DNA of 64,000 nt, from contig JAWLBM010000011.1 of assembly GCA_041687675.1 (NCBI GenBank), forward strand, positions 41,330 to 105,329. The letters are read 5' to 3'. Of this stretch, positions 7,225-16,104 are shown piece by piece. The notes under the pieces are model-generated. The model was not told the origin of the DNA, did no database searches, and saw nothing but the letters and a program-made list of their open reading frames with translations. The position numbers and the translations under genes are program-made. Each line of letters opens with the position of its first letter. Positions within the stretch are counted from its first letter, which is position 1. Source of the stretch: JAWLBM01 sp041687675. GTDB lineage: Bacteria; Pseudomonadota; Alphaproteobacteria; Rhizobiales; Pleomorphomonadaceae.

Positions 7225-8975
7225 GCCGCGTCGACCCGCTCACCCTCGCCGTGATCCAGGCGGGCCTCGGCCAGGTCTGCAACGAGATGGACCTCGCCTT
7301 TTCCCGCTCGGCCTTCTCGCCGGTGATCGCGGAGGCGGACGACCGCTCCTCGGGGATCTACGACCGCGACACGGGCGACCTGGTCGCCCAGGGCGAGTTC
7401 GGGCTGCCGGTCTTCGTCGGCACCATGCAGCACTCGACGGCGGAACTCGTCCGCCTGATCGCCGAGGGCCGCGCCGGCCCCCCGGAGCCGGGCGACGTCT
7501 ACATCGTCAATGACCCCTACCTCGGCGGCACGCACCTGATGGACGTTCGCTTCGTGCTGCCCTTCTTCCACGACGGCGAGCTCTGGTGCTGGCTGCAGAA
7601 CACCGGCCACTGGCCGGACATCGGCGGCATGGTGCCCGGCGGCTTCTCCGCCCGGGCGACCGAGGTGGAGCAGGAGGGGCTGCGGCTGCCGCCGGTGAAG
7701 CTGTTCAAGCGCGGCGCCATGGACCCGGAGATCTGGGCCATCATCACCTCCAACATCCGCATCGCCGACCAGCGGATCGGCGACATCCGCGCCCAGGCGG
7801 CGGCGCTGAAGGTCGGCGAGCGCCGGCTGTCGGGGTTGCTCGGGCGCTATGGCGCGGAGACGGTCCGCGAGGCGATCGGCGAGATCCGCCTGCGCGCCAG
7901 CGCCCTGATGCGCGCCCACATCGCCGCGCTGCCGGACGGCAGCTGGACGTCGGAGGCCTTCGTCGATTCCGACGGGGTGGTCGACGCGCCGCTGCGGATC
8001 GCGCTCCGGCTGGAGAAGTCCGGCGACACCCTCTCCTTCGATTTCACCGGCTCGTCGCCGCCCTGCCGCGGGCCGATGAACTCGGTCTGGGCGACGACCG
8101 CCTCCGCGGTCTACCTCGCCGTCCGCCACGTCTTCCCGGACATCCCGCTGAACGCCGGCGCCTTCGAGCCGCTGCGGATCGCCCGGCCCGAGGGCACCTT
8201 CCTCGACGCCCGATACCCGCGGCCGGTGTCCGGCTGCGCGGCGGAGGTGTCGCAGCGGATCGCCGAGGCGGTGTTCCTCGCGCTCGTCCAGGCCGCGCCG
8301 GACAAGGTGACGGCGGCGCCGGCCGGCACCTCGGGCAACTTCGCCCTCGGCGGCGTCGACCCGGCGCGCGGGGCCGGCTACGTCATGTACCAGATCACCG
8401 GCGGCGGCTACGGCGGCAACCTGCTGCACGACGGGCTGACCAACGGCTGCTCGACCATCGGCATCTCCAAGACGGCGCCGGTGGAGGTGATGGAGCAGGC
8501 CTATCCGGTGCTGTTCCGGCGCTTCGCGCTGCGCGAGGGGTCCGGCGGCGCCGGCCGGCACCGCGGCGGCTTCGGCGTCTCCTACGAGGTGGAGCTCCGC
8601 TCCGGCGAGGCGCGGGCCTCCTTCGTCATGGACCACGGCCGCTTCGGCCCGCCCGGGGTGCTCGGCGGCGCGCCGGGAGCGCCGAACGTGGTGCGGGTCC
8701 ACCGGGGCGGCGAGACCTTCGTGCCGGTGCATCTCTCCAAGGACCAGGACATTCCCCTCGCGGCCGGCGACCGGGTCGAGGTGATGACGCCCGGCGGCGG
8801 CGGCTACGGGCCGGCCTCGCGCCGCGACCCGGATCTCGTGCAGCGGGACGTCCGGCGGGGCTATTATGGGCGCGAGGAGGCCGGGCGGCTCTTCGCGGTG
8901 GTGTTCGCGGAAGACGGCACGGTCGACCGCGCGGCGACGGAACGGCTTCGGGCCAGCATGGGAGAGGAACGGTGA
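7221..8975 (+). CDS. hyuB: Hydantoinase/oxoprolinase subunit B (HyuB)
   Basis: A 584-residue HyuB-family protein, the partner of HyuA. Family features include 'SRSAFSPVIAEADDRSSGIY', 'VYIVNDPYLGGTHLMDVRF' (metal-site region), 'DQRIGDIRAQAAAL', 'SGCAAEVSQRIAEAV' and the glycine-rich C-terminus 'VMTPGGGGYGP'. It starts within the hyuA stop (ATGA) and its stop overlaps the GTG of the next gene. Length is normal for the family. Confidence 0.93.
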   Translation: MSRVDPLTLAVIQAGLGQVCNEMDLAFSRSAFSPVIAEADDRSSGIYDRDTGDLVAQGEFGLPVFVGTMQHSTAELVRLIAEGRAGPPEPGDVYIVNDPYLGGTHLMDVRFVLPFFHDGELWCWLQNTGHWPDIGGMVPGGFSARATEVEQEGLRLPPVKLFKRGAMDPEIWAIITSNIRIADQRIGDIRAQAAALKVGERRLSGLLGRYGAETVREAIGEIRLRASALMRAHIAALPDGSWTSEAFVDSDGVVDAPLRIALRLEKSGDTLSFDFTGSSPPCRGPMNSVWATTASAVYLAVRHVFPDIPLNAGAFEPLRIARPEGTFLDARYPRPVSGCAAEVSQRIAEAVFLALVQAAPDKVTAAPAGTSGNFALGGVDPARGAGYVMYQITGGGYGGNLLHDGLTNGCSTIGISKTAPVEVMEQAYPVLFRRFALREGSGGAGRHRGGFGVSYEVELRSGEARASFVMDHGRFGPPGVLGGAPGAPNVVRVHRGGETFVPVHLSKDQDIPLAAGDRVEVMTPGGGGYGPASRRDPDLVQRDVRRGYYGREEAGRLFAVVFAEDGTVDRAATERLRASMGEER

Positions 8976-9841
8976 GCGGATACACGCGGGCGGGCAGCCT
9001 CCATGAGGCGCTGGAGATCAGGGCGGCGCGGACGGTGACGGTGCTGGCCGGCGGCACCGACGTCTACCCGGCCGCGGCCGGCCGGGCCGCGTGGGGCGAC
9101 CGCTCCCGCCCGGACATCCTCGACATCGGCGGCCTTGCCGAGCTGAAGGGGTTCTGCCGCGACGGCGCCGACCTCCACATCGGCGCGCTGGCGACCTGGA
9201 GCGAGATCGCCCGGGCCGACCTGCCGTCGCTGTTCGACGGGCTGAAGGCCGCCGCCCGCGAGGTGGGCGGGGCGCAGATCCAGAACCGCGGCACCCTCGC
9301 CGGCAACCTCTGCACCGCCTCGCCCGCGGGCGACGGCATTCCCTGCCTCATGAGTCTCGACGCCGAGGTGGAACTCGCCTCGGTCCGCGGCCGGCGGCGC
9401 GTGCCGGTGGCCGGGTTCAACCACGACTACCGGCAAACGGCGCTCGAGCCGGACGAACTGGCCGTGGCGATCCGCGTGCCGGCGGGCCTCGACGGCGAGC
9501 GCGGCGGGTTCCTGAAGCTCGGCGCGCGGCGCTACCTCGTCATCTCCATCGCCATGGTCGCCGCGACGATGGCGGTCGGCGCGGACGGCCGGATCGCCCG
9601 CGCCCGCGTCGCCGTCGGCGCCTGCGCGCCCGCGGCGAAGCGGCTCGCCGCGCTCGAGGACCGGCTCGCCGGGCTCGAGCCCGGGGCCGCCGCGGCGGCG
9701 GTCGCCGAGGCGGACCTCGACGTGCTCGCGCCGATCGACGACGTCCGCGCCTCCGCCGCCTACCGCCGCGCGGCGGCGCTGGCGCTGGTGCGCGACGCCC
9801 TCGCCGGCCTCTCCGGCACTGACGCGAGGAGGGCCGCGTGA
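8972..9841 (+). CDS. FAD-binding subunit of a molybdenum hydroxylase (CoxM/XdhB-like)
   Basis: A 289-residue FAD_binding_5 (PCMH-type) protein. The family motif 'AGGTD' is at residues 26-30 and the second FAD motif 'QIQNRGTLAGNLCTASPAGD' is near residue 105. The C-terminal CO-dehydrogenase flavoprotein domain follows ('FLKLGARRYLVISIAMVAAT'). It transfers electrons from the iron-sulfur clusters of the next gene product to an acceptor. The GTG start overlaps the hyuB stop; the stop TGA overlaps the ATG of the hydroxylase. Confidence 0.9.
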   Translation: MSGYTRAGSLHEALEIRAARTVTVLAGGTDVYPAAAGRAAWGDRSRPDILDIGGLAELKGFCRDGADLHIGALATWSEIARADLPSLFDGLKAAAREVGGAQIQNRGTLAGNLCTASPAGDGIPCLMSLDAEVELASVRGRRRVPVAGFNHDYRQTALEPDELAVAIRVPAGLDGERGGFLKLGARRYLVISIAMVAATMAVGADGRIARARVAVGACAPAAKRLAALEDRLAGLEPGAAAAAVAEADLDVLAPIDDVRASAAYRRAAALALVRDALAGLSGTDARRAA

Positions 9842-12582
9842 TGGCCGACGGCTCGACGCTCCCCGCCACCCGCCTCACCGTCAACGGCCGCGAGGTCTCG
9901 CTCTCCGGCGATCCGTTCCGCCCGCTGTCGGCGGCGCTGCGCGACGACCTCGGCCTCACCGGCACCAAGGTCGGCTGCGAGGCGGGGGACTGCGGCGCCT
10001 GCACCGTCCTCCTCGACGGCGTCCAGGTCTGCGCCTGCCTGGTGCCGACCGGCCAGGTCGCCGGCGCCACGGTGCACACCGTCGAGGGATCCGGCCCGGG
10101 CGAGATCACCGACCGGCTGCGCGAGGCCTTCCTCGCCCACGGCGCGGCCCAGTGCGGCATCTGCACGCCGGGCATGCTGATGGCCGCCGCCGACTGCCTC
10201 GCGCACACGCCCGCCCCGTCGCGGGCCGAGGTGGAGGCCGCCCTCGGCGGGGTGCTCTGCCGCTGCACCGGCTATGTCAAGATCCTCGACGCCGTCATGG
10301 CGGTGGCGGAGAGGCGCAACGACATCGCCCCGGAGGGCGGCGTCGGCGCCCGCATCGCCCGCATCGACGGCCGGGCAAAGGTGGACGGCAGCGAGGTCTT
10401 CGGCGCCGACGCCGCCCCCGACGGCGCGCTGTGGCTGCGCCTCGTCCGTTGCCCGCACGACCGCGCCCGCTTCGCCTTCGGCGACCTCGAGGCGGTGCGG
10501 GCGGCGACGCCGGGCCTCGTCGCCGTCCTGACGGCCAGGGACGTGCCCGGCGACAACTGCTACGGCGTGTTCCCGGCCGTGCGCGACCAGCCGGTGTTCG
10601 CCGAGGCCGAGACCCGCTTCCGCGGCGAGGCGGTGGCGGCGCTGGTCGGCACCCGCGAGGCGCTGGACGCCGTCTCGGACGCCGACCTCGGCATCGCATG
10701 GGAGCCGCTGCCGGCGCTGAAGGGTGTCGCCGCGGCGCTGGCGGCGGACGCGCCGGTGCTGCACGCCCACCGGCCGGGCAACGTGCTCGCCCGCGGCCGG
10801 CTGCTCGCGGGCAGCGGTCGGGCGGGCCATGCCGGAGCGGCGGCGACGGCGGAGGGCGAGTTCCGCACCGCCTTCGTCGAGCACGCCTACATTGAACCCG
10901 AAGCCGGCTATGCAAATCCCGGCGAGGATGGCGCGATGGAGATCGCCGCCTGCACCCAGGCCCCCTATCTCGACCGCGACGAGACCGCGGTGGTGCTGGG
11001 CGTCGAGCCGGACAAGGTGCGGATCCGCCCGACCGCCTGCGGCGGCGGCTTCGGCGGCAAGCTCGACATGTCGGTTCAGCCCTATCTCGCGGTGGCCGCG
11101 CGGGTGACCGGGCAGCCGGTGCGGATGGTCTACAGCCGCACCGAGAGCATGGCGACCACGACCAAGCGCCACCCCGCGGAGATCCGCGCCCGCTACTCCG
11201 CCGACGCCGACGGACGCTTCCTCGCCTTCGACATGGAGGCCGACTTCAACACCGGCGCCTACGCCTCCTGGGGCCCCACCGTCGCCAACCGGGTGCCGGT
11301 GCATGCGACCGGCCCCTACCGCGTGCCGCACATCGAGACCTCCGCCCGGGCGGTGCACACCCACGAGGTGCCGGCCGGCGCCTTCCGCGGCTTCGGCGTC
11401 CCGCAGGCGGCGATCGCCCACGAGACGCTGATCGACGACCTCGCCGCGAGGCTCGGTCTCGACCGGCTGGCGATCCGCCGGCTGAACGCCATCGGCCGGG
11501 GGGACGCCACCGCCACCGGCCAGGTGCTCGCCTCCGGCGGCCTGCCGCAGTGCCTCGACGCGCTGAAGCCGGCCTGGGACGAGGCGACGGCCCGGATCGA
11601 GGCGCACAACGCCGGCGATCCCCGCCATCGCCGCGGCGTCGGCGTCGCCTGCATGTGGTACGGCTGCGGCAACACCTCGCTGCCGAACCCGTCGACCATG
11701 CGGATCACGCTCGGCCGCGACGGCCGGCTCACCTTCTTCAACGGCGCCGTGGACATCGGCCAGGGGTCGAGCACGGTGCTGACCCAGATCGCCGCCGAGG
11801 CGCTCGGGCTGCCGGTCTCGGCCTTCGACCTCGTCGTCGGCGACACCGCGCTCACCGCCGACGCGGGCAAGACCTCCGCCTCGCGGCAGACGCTGGTCTC
11901 GGGCAACGCCGCCCTGCTCGCGGCGGAGGCGCTGAGGGCGAAGATTCTCGCGCTCGCCAATGCCGGCCCGTCCGCCCGGCTCGCCCTCCAGGGCGGGCGG
12001 CTTACCATCGACGACGGCGAGGCGAGCCGCACCATCGACCTCGCCACCCTGGAGGCGGACGGCGAGGGGGCGGTGCTGGAGGGCCTCGCCACCTGGGACC
12101 CGCCGACCACCGCCCTCGACGCGAACGGGCAGGGGATTCCTTATGTCTCGTACGGCTTCGCCGCCCAGATGGCCGAGGTGGAGGTCGACATGGTTCTCGC
12201 CACGGTGAAGGTGGTCGCAATCCACGCGGCGCACGACGTCGGCCGGGCGGTCAACCCGACGCTCACGGAGGGCCAGGTGCACGGCGGCATCGCACAGGGC
12301 CTCGGCCTCGCGCTGATGGAGGAATACCTTCCCGGCCGCACCGAGAACCTGCACGACTACCTGATCCCCACCGTCGGCGACATGCCGGAGATCACCGTGC
12401 ACCTCGTCGAGGACCCGGAGCCGGAGGGTCCGTTCGGCGCCAAGGGGGTCGGCGAGCCGGCGCTGGTCGCCACCGCGCCGGCGATCCTCGGGGCGATCCG
12501 CCACGCGACCGGCGTCCGCGTCACCCGGGTGCCGGTGCTGCCGCACCGCCTGTGGGAGCAGCTTGCGGGGAGGGCCTCATGA
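9841..12582 (+). CDS. Fused [2Fe-2S]/molybdopterin hydroxylase (xanthine dehydrogenase family)
   Basis: A 913-residue protein in which the small iron-sulfur subunit and the large molybdopterin subunit are joined. Counted from the GTG at 9838, ferredoxin-type cysteines are Cys47, 52, 55 and 67 and the alpha-helical [2Fe-2S] domain has Cys106, 109, 141 and 143. The molybdopterin part follows from about residue 170, with 'GGGFGGKLDM', 'GAFRGFGVPQ' and near the C-terminus 'GAKGVGEPALVATAPAI', which carries the catalytic glutamate. Such enzymes hydroxylate N-heteroaromatic carbons with water as oxygen source (xanthine, nicotinate, quinoline). With the reductase next door, nicotinate or a related acid is the likely substrate, but the substrate cannot be read from the sequence. 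Confidence 0.93.
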   Translation: MADGSTLPATRLTVNGREVSLSGDPFRPLSAALRDDLGLTGTKVGCEAGDCGACTVLLDGVQVCACLVPTGQVAGATVHTVEGSGPGEITDRLREAFLAHGAAQCGICTPGMLMAAADCLAHTPAPSRAEVEAALGGVLCRCTGYVKILDAVMAVAERRNDIAPEGGVGARIARIDGRAKVDGSEVFGADAAPDGALWLRLVRCPHDRARFAFGDLEAVRAATPGLVAVLTARDVPGDNCYGVFPAVRDQPVFAEAETRFRGEAVAALVGTREALDAVSDADLGIAWEPLPALKGVAAALAADAPVLHAHRPGNVLARGRLLAGSGRAGHAGAAATAEGEFRTAFVEHAYIEPEAGYANPGEDGAMEIAACTQAPYLDRDETAVVLGVEPDKVRIRPTACGGGFGGKLDMSVQPYLAVAARVTGQPVRMVYSRTESMATTTKRHPAEIRARYSADADGRFLAFDMEADFNTGAYASWGPTVANRVPVHATGPYRVPHIETSARAVHTHEVPAGAFRGFGVPQAAIAHETLIDDLAARLGLDRLAIRRLNAIGRGDATATGQVLASGGLPQCLDALKPAWDEATARIEAHNAGDPRHRRGVGVACMWYGCGNTSLPNPSTMRITLGRDGRLTFFNGAVDIGQGSSTVLTQIAAEALGLPVSAFDLVVGDTALTADAGKTSASRQTLVSGNAALLAAEALRAKILALANAGPSARLALQGGRLTIDDGEASRTIDLATLEADGEGAVLEGLATWDPPTTALDANGQGIPYVSYGFAAQMAEVEVDMVLATVKVVAIHAAHDVGRAVNPTLTEGQVHGGIAQGLGLALMEEYLPGRTENLHDYLIPTVGDMPEITVHLVEDPEPEGPFGAKGVGEPALVATAPAILGAIRHATGVRVTRVPVLPHRLWEQLAGRAS

Positions 12583-14093
12583 CCACGGCGGACCGGCTGA
12601 GCCCGGAGGCGCGATCGGCGAAGTTCGGGGCGGCGGAGGAGGGCGGCATCATCCGCTGCGACGCTTGCCCGGTGCTCTGCCGGATCCGCCCGGGGCGGGC
12701 CGGGGCCTGCGCCCGCTACGCCAACGACGACGGCCGCCTCGTCCGGGTCGACCCGGTGGTGCTCTTGGACAAGGCGGTGAAGGAGGGCGCGCCGCTGGTG
12801 CCCTTCGCCGGCGGCGACGACTGGGACGGCCGCATGCTCGATCCCGGCCGCACCTTCGTCACCGGCATCGGCGCGGGCACCACCTACCCGGACTACAAGC
12901 CGGCGCCCCTGATCGTCTCGGCCGAGCACGACGGCGTCGATACGGTGACCGTGGTGACCGAGGGCATCTTCAGCTACTGCGGCGTCAAGGTGAAGATCGA
13001 CACCGACCGCCACCTCGGCCCGGAGACGGCGACGGTGCGGGTGGAGGGCGAGCCGGTCGGCCATGTGACGACGGCCGAATACGGCTCGCAGATGCTCTCC
13101 CTCGGCGGCGTCCGGCACCTCACCGGCGGGTCGAAGAAGGAGGGCGCCGTCACCTGCGACGCGCTGCTGAAGCTCTGCTCGGGCGAGGCGGTGGAACTGT
13201 CGATCGACGGCGGCCACACCGTGGTGGTGAAGGCCGGCGCGCCGCCCGTGGTCGACGGCCACGAGGAGGAGCGGATGCGCGTCGGCTGCGGCTCCGCCAC
13301 GGTCGGCATCTTCGCCCGCCAGTGGTTCGGCGAGGCCGACGAGGTGATCGTGCTCGACGACCACATCACCGGCGTGCTTAGCGAACACCAAGCCGGCAAA
13401 GTACTCGGCATGCCGCCGGCCGGGATTCGCGTCCGCGGCCGCAGGTCGACGCCGGGACGCTACTTCCAGGTGGCCGCGCCGGGGCTCGGCTGGGGCGGCA
13501 CGGACGTCACCGACCCGCTGTCGGTGATCCAGCGGATCGACCCGGCCGTCGCCTGGCCCGGGCTCCGGCTGCTGATCACCTCGACCACCGGCGAGGACGC
13601 GCTCTGGTGCGTGCTCGACGAGGAGCTGAGGCCGGTCCCGGCCGAGATGCCGCCGGCGGTGCGCAAGGTGGTGGACCGGATCGGCGAGAACTGCGAGCCC
13701 TCGCTCTCCACCGTGCTGTTCATGGCCGGCGCCGGCGGCTCGCTGCGCGCCGGGGTGACCGAGAACCCGGTCCTGCTCACCCGTTCCGTCGCAAGCGGCG
13801 AGACGCGGGTCACCATGGGCGGCGCGCCGGTCTACGTCTGGCCGGGCGGCGGCATCACCATCATGGCGGACGTCACCCGGCTGCCGGCGAACGCCTTCGG
13901 CTACGTGCCGACGCCGGCGCTGGTGGCGCCGATCGAGTTCACCCTGCCGCGCGCGCTCTACGAACGGCTCGGCGGCCATGGCGACGAGATCGTGCCGGTC
14001 GCGGACCTTCTCGCCGCCCTCGGCCCGGCCGCGCGCGTCGAGCGCCAGCGCGAGGCGGCGGACTGGCCGTTCGGCCCGGGGGGACGGCGATGA
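12579..14093 (+). CDS. 6-hydroxynicotinate reductase-type Fe-S flavoprotein
   Basis: A 504-residue protein resembling the 6-hydroxynicotinate reductase of nicotinate fermenters and its proteobacterial relatives, recognised from its overall pattern rather than by search. A ferredoxin-like cysteine set is at Cys27, Cys30, Cys34 and Cys44 ('RCDACPVLCRIRPGRAGACA'); Cys134 in 'FSYCGVKVK' and Cys237 in 'GCGSATVG' may also matter. The clostridial enzyme carries covalent flavin and several Fe-S clusters and reduces 6-hydroxynicotinate to tetrahydro-6-oxonicotinate with ferredoxin electrons. Here it overlaps the hydroxylase gene by ATGA and the MarR gene by ATGA. The precise ring substrate is unproved. 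Confidence 0.75.
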   Translation: MTTADRLSPEARSAKFGAAEEGGIIRCDACPVLCRIRPGRAGACARYANDDGRLVRVDPVVLLDKAVKEGAPLVPFAGGDDWDGRMLDPGRTFVTGIGAGTTYPDYKPAPLIVSAEHDGVDTVTVVTEGIFSYCGVKVKIDTDRHLGPETATVRVEGEPVGHVTTAEYGSQMLSLGGVRHLTGGSKKEGAVTCDALLKLCSGEAVELSIDGGHTVVVKAGAPPVVDGHEEERMRVGCGSATVGIFARQWFGEADEVIVLDDHITGVLSEHQAGKVLGMPPAGIRVRGRRSTPGRYFQVAAPGLGWGGTDVTDPLSVIQRIDPAVAWPGLRLLITSTTGEDALWCVLDEELRPVPAEMPPAVRKVVDRIGENCEPSLSTVLFMAGAGGSLRAGVTENPVLLTRSVASGETRVTMGGAPVYVWPGGGITIMADVTRLPANAFGYVPTPALVAPIEFTLPRALYERLGGHGDEIVPVADLLAALGPAARVERQREAADWPFGPGGRR

Positions 14094-14539
14094 CCGCGCC
14101 CCTGCCCGACCGCGACACGGCCCCTGCTGGCTACCACCTCGAGGACCAGGTTGGCTTCCTGATCCGCCGCGCCCACCAGCGGGCCACGGTGATCTTCAAC
14201 TCCGTGATGGGCGAGTTCGAGGTGACCCCCACCCAGTTCGCCGCCCTCGCCAGGCTCGACGACCTCGGTCGGGTGTCGCAGAACGAGCTGGGCCGGCTCA
14301 CCGCCATGGACCCGGCGACGATCTGGGGAGTGGTGAGCCGGCTCATCAAGCGTGGCTACGTCGCCCAGTCCGCCGACCCGGACGACGGCCGTCTGGTGAT
14401 CCTGGAGCTCACCAACGCGGGCGCGGCGGCGGTCCGGGCGATGAAGCAGAAGGCGCCAGAGGTGTCGCGGCAGACGCTGGAGGACCTCTCCCCCGACGAG
14501 GCGACGGCGCTGCTGCAGCTGCTCGGCAGGATCGGGTGA
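14090..14539 (+). CDS. MarR-family transcriptional regulator
   Basis: A 149-residue MarR winged-helix protein. The pattern 'GFLIRRAHQRATVIFNSVMG' is followed by 'LTPTQFAAL'-type text (here 'VTPTQFAALARLDDLGRVSQ'), recognition helix 'LTAMDPATIWGVVSRLIKRG' and wing 'ADPDDGRLVILELT'. MarR proteins usually repress catabolic genes until an aromatic ligand binds. Its place inside the operon (ATGA overlap with the reductase, 5 bases before UPF0280) suggests autoregulation of the whole unit, possibly at the inverted repeat upstream of fpr. Confidence 0.88.
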   Translation: MTAPLPDRDTAPAGYHLEDQVGFLIRRAHQRATVIFNSVMGEFEVTPTQFAALARLDDLGRVSQNELGRLTAMDPATIWGVVSRLIKRGYVAQSADPDDGRLVILELTNAGAAAVRAMKQKAPEVSRQTLEDLSPDEATALLQLLGRIG

Positions 14540-14544
14540 GAGCC

Positions 14545-15414
14545 ATGGCCGCCACCGTCCAGCTCCTCTCCGGCGACCGGCTGCACCTCTCGGAGGGGCC
14601 GATCGACGTGGTGCTGAAGGCCTTCGGCGTGCCGGAGGCCGTGGCAGCGGCCCACCGCGCCGCCGCCCTGCGCTTTGCCAGCATCCTTTCCGAACTCTGC
14701 GCCGAGCTGCCGCTCCTGCGCAGCCCGGTCTCGCCCGGCGGCCGCCGCCCCGCCTCGCCCGTCGGCCGGCGGATGCATGCGGCGTGCCTGCCCTTCGCGG
14801 ACCGCTTCGTGACGCCGATGGCGGCGGTCGCCGGCGCGGTCGCCGACGAACTCCTCGCCACGATGCGCGCCGCCGCGCCGCTCACGAAGGCCTTCGTCAA
14901 CGATGGCGGCGATGTCGCGGTGTTCTGCGCGCCCGGCGAGACGCTGGAGATCGCCGTCGCCGGCGGCTTCGGGCCCGGGCCGCTGCCGGCGCTGAACGGA
15001 TCCCTGCGGATCGCCGGCGGCGACGGGATCGGCGGCGTCGCCACCTCCGGGGCGCGCGGGCGGTCCTTCTCGCTCGGCGTCGCCGACAGCGTGACCTTGA
15101 TCGCCGCCGATGCCGCCACCGCGGACGTGGCGGCGACGCTGGTCGCCAACGCGGTCGACCTCGACCACCCGGCGATCCGCCGCGCCCCCGCCGCTTCGCT
15201 CGACCCGGACAGCGACCTCGGCCACCGGTCGGTGGTGACCGCGGTCGGGCCGCTCGACTTCGCCTCGATCAACAAGGCCCTCGACGCGGGGCGTGCGCGC
15301 GCGCTTGAATACGCCGGCCGGGGCCTCGTCCGCGGCGCGGCGCTGATGCTGCAGGGGGAGGTGGCGACGGCGGGCGCGCCGTTCGCCGGGATGATCGAAA
15401 GGAAGGCGTCGTGA
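14545..15414 (+). CDS. UPF0280 family protein (ApbE-like superfamily)
   Basis: A 289-residue UPF0280 protein. Family features are 'FVNDGGDVAVFCAPGE', 'GIGGVATSGARGRSFSLGVADSVTLIA' (quoted here as two adjoining pieces, 'GIGGVATSGARG' and 'RSFSLGVADSVTLIA') and the Asp-rich ends of each. UPF0280 belongs to the ApbE-like superfamily whose characterised members attach FMN covalently to threonine. In this operon it follows a reductase whose clostridial relative contains covalent flavin, so a dedicated flavin-transfer role is plausible but unproved. The stop overlaps the GTG of the next gene. Confidence 0.8.
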   Translation: MAATVQLLSGDRLHLSEGPIDVVLKAFGVPEAVAAAHRAAALRFASILSELCAELPLLRSPVSPGGRRPASPVGRRMHAACLPFADRFVTPMAAVAGAVADELLATMRAAAPLTKAFVNDGGDVAVFCAPGETLEIAVAGGFGPGPLPALNGSLRIAGGDGIGGVATSGARGRSFSLGVADSVTLIAADAATADVAATLVANAVDLDHPAIRRAPAASLDPDSDLGHRSVVTAVGPLDFASINKALDAGRARALEYAGRGLVRGAALMLQGEVATAGAPFAGMIERKAS

Positions 15415-15989
15415 CGGTGGAGATCCGCAAGATCGCGGTCATGGTCGAGGAGATCCGCCACGACGGCGGGCCGCCGCGCGACGTGCCGGTGAGGAAGGGC
15501 TGGGTGGCGGCGGTGATCCGCAATCCCTACGCCGGCCGCTACGAGCCGGACATCCTGCCGATGATGGAGGCGCTGAAGCCGCTCGGCGTCGAGTGCTCCG
15601 GCAGGCTGATCGAGGCGATCGGCGGCGTCGCGGTCGTCGAGGCCTACGGCAAGGGCGCCATTGTCGGCGCGGCCGGCGAGATCGAGCACGGGGCGCTCTG
15701 GCACGTTCCGGGCGGCTACGCCATGCGCGAGCGACTCGGCCAGGCGCTCGCCATCGTGCCCTCGACGGCGAAGATGGGCGCCCTCGGCGCGGCGATCGAC
15801 ATTCCGCTGCACCACAAGGACGCCGCTTACGTGCGCAGCCATTTCGACGCGATCACGGTCCAGGTGCCGGACGCCCCCCGGGCGGACGAACTGGTGTTCA
15901 TCCTGGCGATGGCCTCGGGCGGGCGGCCGCATGCGCGCGTCGGCGGCCTTGAGGCGTCCGGGATCTCCAAGTGGGACGGCCAGCGCTGA
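15411..15989 (+). CDS. DUF1185 'amino acid synthesis' family protein
   Basis: A 192-residue protein of the family named AA_synth or DUF1185. Typical text is 'IRKIAVMVEEIRHDGG', 'AAVIRNPYAGRYEPDI', 'ALWHVPGGYAMRERLGQALA', 'STAKMGALGAAIDIPLHHKD' and 'VRSHFDAITVQVPDAPRADE'. No reaction is established for the family; members are recurrently found beside UPF0280 and N-heterocycle or amide catabolic genes. The GTG start overlaps the upstream stop. It may act on the opened or reduced ring product. Confidence 0.8.
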   Translation: MTVEIRKIAVMVEEIRHDGGPPRDVPVRKGWVAAVIRNPYAGRYEPDILPMMEALKPLGVECSGRLIEAIGGVAVVEAYGKGAIVGAAGEIEHGALWHVPGGYAMRERLGQALAIVPSTAKMGALGAAIDIPLHHKDAAYVRSHFDAITVQVPDAPRADELVFILAMASGGRPHARVGGLEASGISKWDGQR

Positions 15990-16104
15990 GCGGCCGACGA
16001 GACCCGCGGCCGACCGGGTCCTCCGGCCGGCCCGATCCGAGAGGGGACCGCCCCAGGCGGCGCTACAGAAGCCGCCGGGCCAACGAGAGGGGGTTCGACA
16101 CGCC

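Noticed and set aside
9760..12546. A 928-codon minus-strand frame opposite the Mo hydroxylase
   Set aside because: Shadow frame: composition is that of antisense GC-rich codons, and the plus strand holds all cofactor motifs.
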